In this document: positions 39,282 to 48,764 of the stretch, piece by piece | Numbering within the stretch: position 1 is the first letter of the stretch | Layout: each line of letters opens with the position of its first letter | Assembly: GCA_963807005.1 (NCBI GenBank) | Contig: CAWDZK010000004.1 | Location: 434,001 to 498,000 of the forward strand | Length of the DNA stretch: 64,000 bases | Reading direction: 5' to 3' | Origin: CAWDZK01 sp963807005 | GTDB lineage: Bacteria > Actinomycetota > Actinomycetes > JACCUZ01 | Position numbers and translations under genes: made by a program | The notes under the pieces: generated by a model | The model's input: the letters and a program-made list of their open reading frames with translations, nothing else | What the model was told of the DNA's origin: nothing | The model's database searches: none

Positions 39282-39479
39282 ATGTGTTCGCACCAGCCGC
39301 AGTGCCCCTCGGCGGAGGCCCCCGACCGCGAGGCCGCGCACACCGTCGCCTGCCACCCCGAGCAGGGCTGGAGCCTGCTGTGCAACGGCGTCGTGCTGTT
39401 CGAGGACACCGGCGAGCTGCTCCCCGACGGTTCCGTGATCAGCCCGCACCGTCCCACCGACCACCACGTCGCCGCCTGA
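39282..39479 (+). CDS. DUF5999-type small conserved protein
   Basis: A 65-residue protein beginning MCSHQPQCPSAEAPDREAAH, with AHTVACHPEQGWSLLCNGV, LFEDTGELLPDG and ISPHRP following. This pattern is familiar from short conserved proteins of streptomycetes (DUF5999) with no known function. Three Cys and several His could bind a metal. ATG at 39282 gives the conserved MC-H start. A TACGGT-like box, TACCGT (39256-39261), and a CRP-type dyad lie upstream. The gene is monocistronic. Confidence 0.75.
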   Translation: MCSHQPQCPSAEAPDREAAHTVACHPEQGWSLLCNGVVLFEDTGELLPDGSVISPHRPTDHHVAA

Positions 39480-39559
39480 CGGACCTGGCAGCACGGAACT
39501 CGGCCGGGAACCCACTCCCGGTCTACGGGTGCGGGCGCCTCGTCGGTTGCAGCGACCTC

Positions 39560-39572
39560 TAGGGTCGCGAGC
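39560..39572 (+). promoter_or_regulatory. -10 box of a probable leaderless promoter for the GNAT gene
   Basis: TAGGGT at 39560-39565 ends seven bases before the GTG at 39573, with no Shine-Dalgarno sequence. Confidence 0.5.
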
Positions 39573-40058
39573 GTGTCGAGTGCACCGACGTCCTCCCCGC
39601 GCCTGGCCGAGCTGACCGCGGACAACGTCGAGGCCGCCTGCCGGCTCGAGATCCACGAGCACCAACGGGCGTTCGTGGAGCCGGTCGCCTGGTCGATCGC
39701 CGAGGCCTATGTCCATCACGACCTGGCCTGGCCCCGTCTCGTGGTCGAAGGCGAGGACGTGGTCGCGTTCGTGATGGCCTTCCTGCCGCTGCGCTTCCGC
39801 GAGGACGACCCACCGGGGCTGCTCCGCAGCGGGATCTGGCGGCTGAACGTCTCCGCCGACCACCAGGGGCAGGGCTACGGCCGGTTCGCGGTGCGGGCCG
39901 TCTGCGACGAGCTGCGCCGACGCGGCCAGCCGCGCGCCACGGTCACCTGGGCCCAGGGAGCGGGCGGACCGGAGGGGTTCTACCTCGGCCTGGGCTTCCG
40001 CCCGACCGGCGAGACCAGCGGCGGCCAGGTGGTCGCGGAGCTCGACCTCACCGTCTGA
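39573..40058 (+). CDS. GNAT-family N-acetyltransferase
   Basis: A 161-residue GNAT domain. LAELTADNVEAACRLEI opens the fold. The acetyl-CoA pyrophosphate loop is DHQGQGYGRFAV (Q-G-Q-G-Y-G, matching Q/R-X-X-G-X-G/A), and GFYLGLGFRPTGE is the usual C-terminal strand-turn. The VEPVAWSIAEAY segment after the first helix resembles spermine/spermidine acetyltransferase relatives, but the acceptor cannot be assigned. GTG at 39573 with the adjacent -10 box suggests a leaderless mRNA. It converges on gcvP. Confidence 0.82.
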   Translation: MSSAPTSSPRLAELTADNVEAACRLEIHEHQRAFVEPVAWSIAEAYVHHDLAWPRLVVEGEDVVAFVMAFLPLRFREDDPPGLLRSGIWRLNVSADHQGQGYGRFAVRAVCDELRRRGQPRATVTWAQGAGGPEGFYLGLGFRPTGETSGGQVVAELDLTV

Positions 40059-40080
40059 CGCGGCCGGCACGAGCGCCCGC

Positions 40081-42993
<2,913 letters not shown>

Positions 42994-43059
42994 GCGGGCC
43001 TCCGGAGGGTCGTCGACCGCACCCCGGCGGTCGCCGACGCACGGTCCCCCTCTGTCGCT

Positions 43060-43192
43060 GTCGCTCCAGAGCTGCCTCGACCGCGTGGTCCTGGGTGCCT
43101 GAGAGGTTCCGGGGAGGTTGCCCCTTCGGCGCTCCGTCCATTCCGTTCGCGTCGGACGCGACGGAGCAGACGGAGACTCTCCCACGCGGTTT
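43060..43192 (-). promoter_or_regulatory. Glycine riboswitch upstream of gcvP
   Basis: Reading the minus strand, GGGAGAG (43183-43177) opens the aptamer. The core GCCGAAGGGGCAA (43130-43118) follows, then CCCCGGAACCTCTCAGGCACC (43114-43094) and a final CTCTGGAG near 43065. These are the signature boxes of the glycine aptamer. The usual tandem second aptamer is not evident, as only about 65 bases remain before the gcvP start. Binding of glycine should raise gcvP expression. Confidence 0.9.
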
Positions 43193-43268
43193 CGTGAGCG
43201 GGGCCACCCTACCCCGGCGCGCCAGGGACACCGGCGGCGCCGGTGCCCCTGGACGCTGCGGTGAGCGG

Positions 43269-43883
<615 letters not shown>

Positions 43884-43945
43884 GCCGACCTCCGTCTCGC
43901 GCCCCGGGGGAAGACCGCGTCGCCCGGGACGGGCGGTGCGGGCAC

Positions 43946-43969
43946 GATGGAAGTTCCATCGGTGGAACT
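43946..43969. promoter_or_regulatory. Interlocked dyads upstream of the MerR-type gene
   Basis: GATGGAA-G-TTCCATC (43946-43960) is a perfect 7-bp dyad. It shares its right half with AGTTCCA-TCGG-TGGAACT (43952-43969), a second perfect 7-bp dyad. The three alternating half-sites are a likely binding site for a dimeric regulator, probably the MerR protein encoded just downstream on the minus strand. Confidence 0.5.
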
Positions 43970-44075
43970 ACACCAGGGGCGTTTCCTGCTCGGAACGGTA
44001 CGGCCGCCCCGCCCGCCGGTCAACGGCGGCGCGCCCATCTCGGGCGAAAACTCTCGACCTCATCTGGAGGTTCAC

Positions 44076-44552
44076 TCACGGGGGCGCGGGGCCCTCGAAG
44101 TCCTCCGGCGAGATCTGGTCGAGGAACTCGCGGAACTTCTCGACCTCGTCCTCCTGCTCGTCCGGGATGCTGATGCCGGCCTCGGCGAGCACCTCCTCGG
44201 CGCCGAAGATCGGCGTGGCGGTGCGCAGGGCCACGGCGATCGCGTCGGACGGGCGGGCACTGACCTCCAGGCCGGAGGCGAAGACCATCTCGGCGTAGAA
44301 GACGCCGTCGCGCAGCGCCGTGATGCGGACCTGGGTGAGCTGCTGGCCGGCCGCCTCGAGCAGGTCGCGGATCAGGTCGTGGGTCTGCGGCCGCGGCGGC
44401 ACGACTCCCTGCTGGGCGAACGCGATCGCCGTTGCCTCGCCGGCGCCGATCCAGATCGGCAGGTAGCGCTCGCCGGCGGACTCCTTGAGCAGGACGATCG
44501 GCTGGTTCGACGGCATCTCCACCCGCACACCCACGACGTCCAGCTCGTTCAC
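44076..44552 (-). CDS. Bifunctional nuclease-family protein (DUF151)
   Basis: A 158-residue DUF151 domain: VVGVRVEMPSNQPIVLLKE at the start, PIWIGAGEATAIAFA, VSARPSDAIAVALRTATPIF, and an acidic tail DEQEDEVEKFREFLDQISPEDF. Some plant and bacterial relatives have DNase/RNase activity; the thermophilic member is structurally known but its role is open. GTG at 44552 (VNELDVVGV) is the conserved start. Position between two MerR genes matches Rv1829. Confidence 0.86.
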   Translation of the reverse strand: MNELDVVGVRVEMPSNQPIVLLKESAGERYLPIWIGAGEATAIAFAQQGVVPPRPQTHDLIRDLLEAAGQQLTQVRITALRDGVFYAEMVFASGLEVSARPSDAIAVALRTATPIFGAEEVLAEAGISIPDEQEDEVEKFREFLDQISPEDFEGPAPP

Positions 44553-44608
44553 GTCGACCACACTACCTGCGGGCCGCACTCCCGCCGAGGTGGTGCGTGG
44601 TCGGGCTC

Positions 44609-45352
44609 TTAGCGCCCGGTGACGTCCCGCAGTCGGGACCGCACCAAGGCCGTGTGCAGCCGCAACGACAGCGCGCCCATCTCGCGCGCGACCTCCTCGG
44701 CGCGGGCCCGGGCCTGCGGGTTGCGCTGCCGCAGCAGCGGTCCGACGACCTGGCCGACGAGGTCGACCTCACGGTCGGCGGCGGTCCGGAACGACCGCAG
44801 GTGCCTGGGCTCGAGACCGTAGTCGGCCATCTCGGCGACGGCGGTCGCGATGACCAGCGCGTCGGCGTCGAACCACTCCTCACCGCCGCGACCGCGGACC
44901 GGCGCGACGAGGCCGTAGCCCTCGATCTCGGCGAGCAGGTCGGCGTCGATCTTCGCCGAGACCAGCAGCTCGTCACGGGCCAGCCGCAGCTCGGTGCTCT
45001 CCCCCAGGGCCCGGGGTCCCGGCGCCCACTCCGGACGCCCGGCGGAGCTGGGCGCCTGCGGCCGGCCACCGGGAAGTGACGGCGGCTCCAGCCCGCGGTC
45101 CAGCGCGTCCAGGTGCTCCTTGATGACGCGAAGCGGCAGGTAGTGGTCGCGTTGGGTCGCCAGGACGTAGTGCAGCCGCCCGACATCGGCGGAGCTGAAC
45201 TTGCGATAGCCCGACGGCGTGCGCGCCGGCTCGACGAGACCCTCGGACTCCAGGAACCTGATCTTGGAGATCGTGACGTCGGGGAAGTCCGCGCGCAGCT
45301 GGGCCAGGACCTCCCCGATGCTCATGAGCGACCGGGAAGGAACGGCGCTCAT
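44609..45352 (-). CDS. ftsR: MerR-family transcriptional regulator FtsR
   Basis: A 247-residue regulator. The helix-turn-helix LMSIGEVLAQLRADFPDVTISKIRFLESEGLVEPARTPSGYRKFS is read here in parts: MSIGEVLAQL, SKIRFLESEGL and TPSGYRKFS. A longer C-terminal helical region with EEWFDADALVIATAVAEM follows. It matches Rv1828, whose corynebacterial equivalent activates ftsZ. ATG at 45352 is ten bases after the garA stop, so the two genes are co-transcribed. A Pro/Ser linker (PSLPGGRPQAPSSAG) near residue 93 is variable. Confidence 0.86.
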   Translation of the reverse strand: MSAVPSRSLMSIGEVLAQLRADFPDVTISKIRFLESEGLVEPARTPSGYRKFSSADVGRLHYVLATQRDHYLPLRVIKEHLDALDRGLEPPSLPGGRPQAPSSAGRPEWAPGPRALGESTELRLARDELLVSAKIDADLLAEIEGYGLVAPVRGRGGEEWFDADALVIATAVAEMADYGLEPRHLRSFRTAADREVDLVGQVVGPLLRQRNPQARARAEEVAREMGALSLRLHTALVRSRLRDVTGR

Positions 45353-45362
45353 CGACGCGGGC

Positions 45363-45911
45363 TCATCCCTGTGCGGCTGCGCTCGGGTAGAAGACCAGGC
45401 GGTACTTGCCCACCTGGACCTCGTCTCCCCCGGCCAGCGTCGCGTCGTCGATCCGCTCGCGGTTGACGTAGGTGCCGTTGAGGGAGCCGACGTCGCGGAC
45501 GTGGAAGCCGGAGTCGCCACGGACGAACTCCGCGTGCCGACGGGACACGGTGACGTCGTCGAGGAAGATGTCGGAGGAGGGGTGCCGGCCGGCTGTGGTC
45601 GTGGCCGAGTCGAGCAGGAACCGGCTGCCGCTGTTCGGACCCCGGCGGACGACCAGCAGGGCCGAGCCGGGCGGCAGGGCGTCCACGGCTGCCTGGTCGG
45701 CCGTCGAGAGCGCCTCGGAGTGCTCCTTCTCTCCCTCGGCCGGCTCGATGCCAGGACTGATCGTGATGGTGGACGTCTCGCCGGGCGATGTCGCGGGAGG
45801 AGCTGCAGCCGGGGCCGCGGGTGGAGCCGTCGCCTTGAGCGCGGCGCCGCAGCTGCTGCAGAAGCGTGCGTCGTCAGTGTTGCTGTGACCGCACTGAGTG
45901 CAGAACGGCAT
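45363..45911 (-). CDS. garA: FHA-domain regulator GarA/OdhI with an N-terminal zinc ribbon
   Basis: A 182-residue protein. Residues 1-25 form a zinc ribbon, CTQCGHSNTDDARFCSSCG (CX2C-X14-CX2C). A Pro/Ala linker leads to ETSTITISPG, the place of the phospho-Thr motif of GarA. The FHA domain follows (GRHPSSDIFLDDVTVSRRHAEF; GSLNGTYVN). GarA is phosphorylated by PknB or PknG and, when unphosphorylated, inhibits 2-oxoglutarate dehydrogenase and controls glutamate metabolism. M. tuberculosis GarA lacks the zinc ribbon. The neighbouring genes are those of Rv1826-Rv1828. About 250 bases upstream, to the gcvH stop, show no feature. Confidence 0.88.
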   Translation of the reverse strand: MPFCTQCGHSNTDDARFCSSCGAALKATAPPAAPAAAPPATSPGETSTITISPGIEPAEGEKEHSEALSTADQAAVDALPPGSALLVVRRGPNSGSRFLLDSATTTAGRHPSSDIFLDDVTVSRRHAEFVRGDSGFHVRDVGSLNGTYVNRERIDDATLAGGDEVQVGKYRLVFYPSAAAQG

Positions 45912-46158
45912 CGAGGCTGCCTCCCTCGCCGGGACGGCGGGTGGTGGTCGCCGGCCACGCGAGGTGGCCGGCGGACGGGACGGACGGGGTGCTGCTGCTC
46001 AGGCTACGACCCTCGTGCCGGGTGCACAGGGCGAACCGTCGACCTCCACCCCAGGTCTAGGGAGTCGGTGAGGCAGGAACCTACGGCCCACCGGATTCGT
46101 GGTCAACCGGGTCCGACGGGCGCGCGGTCGACGACCCGGCGGCCGTGGCCCGGCCGGC

Positions 46159-46596
46159 TCAGGATCCGAGCCCGGCCTGGTAGCCCGCCGCGTCCAGCAG
46201 CTCGTCGACGACCCCCATGTCGTCCGGCCGGATCGTCAGCATCCAGCCGTCGCCGTACGGGTCGGAGTTGACCAGCTCGGGCGCCGAGTCGAGGGACTCG
46301 TTCCGCTCCACCACGGTGCCGCTGACCGGCGCATACAGGTCGGAGACGCTCTTGGTGGACTCCACCTCGCCGCAGGTGTCGCCCGCCCTGACCTGGCTGC
46401 CCACCTCAGGCAGCGTCACGAAGACGATGTCGCCGAGCGCGTCCTGCGCGTAGTCGGTGACACCCACCCGCACGGTGTCTCCCTCGTTGCGGATCCACTC
46501 GTGGTCGGCCGTGTACCGCAGGTCTTCGGGGATCACGCTCGTGTCACCAACTGCCTCACTGGTCGGACCACCGGGTGGGTCGCCGGTGGCGGTCAC
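46159..46596 (-). CDS. gcvH: Glycine cleavage system H protein
   Basis: A 145-residue lipoyl carrier. PEDLRYTADHEWIR is the conserved N-terminal block, YAQDALGDIVFVTLPEVG follows, and the lipoylated Lys lies in EVESTKSVSDLYAPVSG. The C-terminus has NSDPYGDGWML. It shuttles the aminomethyl group from GcvP (40081-42993) to GcvT. A 20-residue N-terminal extension (TATGDPPGGPTSEAVGD) is longer than in the E. coli protein, so a later start is possible, although no good alternative codon is seen. It follows a DUF881 gene by nine bases. Confidence 0.93.
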   Translation of the reverse strand: MTATGDPPGGPTSEAVGDTSVIPEDLRYTADHEWIRNEGDTVRVGVTDYAQDALGDIVFVTLPEVGSQVRAGDTCGEVESTKSVSDLYAPVSGTVVERNESLDSAPELVNSDPYGDGWMLTIRPDDMGVVDELLDAAGYQAGLGS

Positions 46597-46605
46597 TGGT
46601 CCCGG

Positions 46606-47460
46606 TCACTGCTCGGGGGTCGCGCCGTCTTCGGCGGCCGGGCGAGCGTAACGAGGCGATGGAGCGGCCCGCAAGGACGTGATGTCGACCTCGTCCCGCT
46701 GGGTCACGACGCCCTGCGCGTCCTTCTGCCGCAGCACGTCGAGCACGCCGCCGGGAATGTCCATGGCTGCCGCCAGGGTCCGTGGGTCCCCGATCACCAG
46801 GAACCGGTACGGCGAGGACAGCAGCGTCCCGTCCACCACGACCCCGCTCCCGTCGACGCCGGCCTCAGCCGGGTCCTGGAAGGACGTGCTGGCGACGACG
46901 CGCACCGCCGGACCGTCGAGGGTCGACAGCTCGGCGGCCTCGGCGCCGGCGTCGCGCAGCTCCTGCATGGTGTCGAGCAGGACCTCGGAGCCGACCTTCC
47001 CCTCGGGGTCGCTGATGGTGATCTCGACGCCCGGGCCGGTCGCGGGCAGCGTGCCGGCGAGGACGCCGAGGACCTGGGCCCGCTGCTGAGCCTCCTGCAG
47101 GGCGGCGCGCGACCCGCCGCTGCCGGCGGACACGCGGGCCTGGGTGTCCGCGAGGTCGCTGGCCTCCTGCCGGAGCCGGGAGGCCCGTTCGGTGACGTCG
47201 TCGAGGATGCGCACCAGGTCGGTCTGCCGCAAGCCGTCCAGGCCGGCGTCCTGGGTCGAGCGCACCTGCACGACGACGGCGAAGCCGAGAACGGCGCACA
47301 GCACGGCCGGCAGCAGGTGGCCGCGCTTGACCCGCGGGCGGAACGCCGAGGCCAGCCTGGCCCAGGCGTTGCGCTGCGCCACAGGGGGCGGCTGATCGGG
47401 GACGCTGACGGGCCGCGGGTCGCGTTCACGCCCGTAGCCCGGTCCGCCCTGGTCCGCCAT
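46606..47460 (-). CDS. DUF881-family membrane protein (Rv1825-like)
   Basis: A 284-residue protein. A cytoplasmic basic N-terminus leads to one membrane segment (LLPAVLCAVLGFAVVVQV, about residues 48-65). A coiled coil (LDDVTERASRLRQEASDLADTQ) and the DUF881 domain follow, with GPGVEITISDP, LRDAGAEAAELSTLDG and PYRFLVIGDPRTLAAAMDIPGG. DUF881 proteins are widespread near division genes in Gram-positive bacteria, with no assigned activity. ATG at 47460 is preceded by the sbp stop at two bases' distance. Synteny equals Rv1825. Confidence 0.85.
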   Translation of the reverse strand: MADQGGPGYGRERDPRPVSVPDQPPPVAQRNAWARLASAFRPRVKRGHLLPAVLCAVLGFAVVVQVRSTQDAGLDGLRQTDLVRILDDVTERASRLRQEASDLADTQARVSAGSGGSRAALQEAQQRAQVLGVLAGTLPATGPGVEITISDPEGKVGSEVLLDTMQELRDAGAEAAELSTLDGPAVRVVASTSFQDPAEAGVDGSGVVVDGTLLSSPYRFLVIGDPRTLAAAMDIPGGVLDVLRQKDAQGVVTQRDEVDITSLRAAPSPRYARPAAEDGATPEQ

Positions 47461-47462
47461 CG

Positions 47463-47795
47463 TCAGGCCTTCAGCAGCTGCCGCCGGATGGCGGCGGCGT
47501 TGGCGAAGATCCGGATGCCGAGCACTACCACCACGCCGGTCGACAGCTGGGTGCCGACCCCCAGCTGGTCGCCGAGGTAGACGATGAGCGCAGCCACCGT
47601 GACGTTGGACACGAACGACACGACGAAGACCTTGTCGTCGAAGATGCCGTCGAGCAGCGCCCGCACGCCACCGAACACCGCGTCCAGCGCGGCGACCACG
47701 GCGATGGGCAGGTACGCCTGCAGCCAGGTCGGGACCGTGGGCTCGAGGAAGATCCCGGCCACGATGCCCAGGACCAGGCCGATCGCCGCGATCAC
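47463..47795 (-). CDS. Small basic protein (DUF1290, Sbp)
   Basis: A 110-residue membrane protein with three hydrophobic segments. IAAIGLVLGIVAGIFLEPTVP and YLPIAVVAALDAVFGGVRALL are the family hallmarks, followed by DDKVFVVSFVSNVTVAALIVYLGDQLGVG and a basic end (RIFANAAAIRRQLLKA), read in parts. Sbp lies between two DUF881 genes here, in M. tuberculosis (Rv1824) and in many Firmicutes near division genes. The function is unknown. The start overlaps the upstream DUF881 stop. Confidence 0.88.
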   Translation of the reverse strand: MIAAIGLVLGIVAGIFLEPTVPTWLQAYLPIAVVAALDAVFGGVRALLDGIFDDKVFVVSFVSNVTVAALIVYLGDQLGVGTQLSTGVVVVLGIRIFANAAAIRRQLLKA

Positions 47796-48742
47796 TGCTC
47801 ACCACTCCTCGACGTCGATTTGTCGTTGTTGTTCGTGCTCCCCGGGGTGCTGCCGGCCGGTTCCGGCCGGGCCGCCGGCGCGGCGTACCGCAGTGACACG
47901 CCGGCCGAGGCCGGCAGCTCCAGCCGGTCGTCGTCACGCACGGAGGAGGTGATCCCGTAGCTCTGCAGCACCTGCAGGTAGCTGCCGCCGAAGCCTCCCA
48001 CGAACGTGCTGCGCAACCGGTCGGGGTCCCCTACGGCCGAGACGACGTACGGCGGGGAGATCGGCCGGAAGTCCACGAGCACCGCCTCCCCGGCTGCCCG
48101 GATGGCGCTCAGCGCGGTGAGGCGCTGGCCGTTGATGGCGACCGCCTCTGCGCCGGCCGCCCAGATCTCGTTGACGACGGTCTGCAGGTCCCGGTCGGTC
48201 ACCCTGCCCTCGTCGATGGAGTCGGTGCGCGGGTCGAGGTCGGTGCCGTCGCCCTGGGCGGGGGCGTCGTCGAGCCGGACCACCATGCCGGGACCGCTGA
48301 CCGCACCGGCCCCGGTGGCGACCTCCAGCTCGTCCAGCCGGCTCGCCAGGGCGGCGCCCTCGCTGGTGAGGGCAAGCGCCTGGCGTTGCTCGCGCTGGAC
48401 GGCGGCGCGCTGGCGGTCCAGCCGCCGCTGCGCCGTGGCGTTCTCGTCGGCGCGTTGCTGCACCTCGGCGACCAGCACGTTGCGGGCCTCGGCCGCCGAG
48501 CCGGCCCGCGAGCGGTTCTCGACGAACGCCGTCGCCAGCAGCAGCCCGACCGCGAGCAGCCCGACCGCCAGCACCCAGGTGCGCCCTCTGCCCGGCGGCT
48601 CGCCGGCTGCTCGCCGGGCCGCAGCGCGGGCGTAGCCGTCGTCCAGCGAGCCCTCGACGAGGTCGCGGAGCAGCAGCATCGAGTCGGCCCGGCGGGCCTC
48701 CTCGGTGCCGTGCGGCGGAGCTGGTGCAGACATCGGACTCAT
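47792..48742 (-). CDS. DUF881-family membrane protein (Rv1823-like)
   Basis: A 316-residue paralogue of the protein at 46606. One membrane segment (TWVLAVGLLAVGLLLATAFV, about 55-74), a long coiled coil rich in Arg/Gln (QQRADENATAQRRLDRQRAAVQREQRQ, in parts), then the DUF881 domain (GPGMVVRLDD; VVNEIWAAGAEAVAINGQRLT; PPYVVSAVGDP). A C-terminal Pro/Ser/Asn-rich tail (GSTPGSTNNNDKSTS) is unusual for this proteome. ATG at 48742 gives a 53-residue cytoplasmic N-terminus. Confidence 0.85.
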   Translation of the reverse strand: MSPMSAPAPPHGTEEARRADSMLLLRDLVEGSLDDGYARAAARRAAGEPPGRGRTWVLAVGLLAVGLLLATAFVENRSRAGSAAEARNVLVAEVQQRADENATAQRRLDRQRAAVQREQRQALALTSEGAALASRLDELEVATGAGAVSGPGMVVRLDDAPAQGDGTDLDPRTDSIDEGRVTDRDLQTVVNEIWAAGAEAVAINGQRLTALSAIRAAGEAVLVDFRPISPPYVVSAVGDPDRLRSTFVGGFGGSYLQVLQSYGITSSVRDDDRLELPASAGVSLRYAAPAARPEPAGSTPGSTNNNDKSTSRSGEQ

Positions 48743-48764
48743 CGTCGCAGACCGCGTCGGCAGC

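Noticed and set aside
39205..39438. 77-residue frame starting at 39205
   Set aside because: Overlaps the DUF5999 gene in another frame, is Arg/Ser/Pro-rich shadow sequence, and its start lies on the CRP-type dyad.
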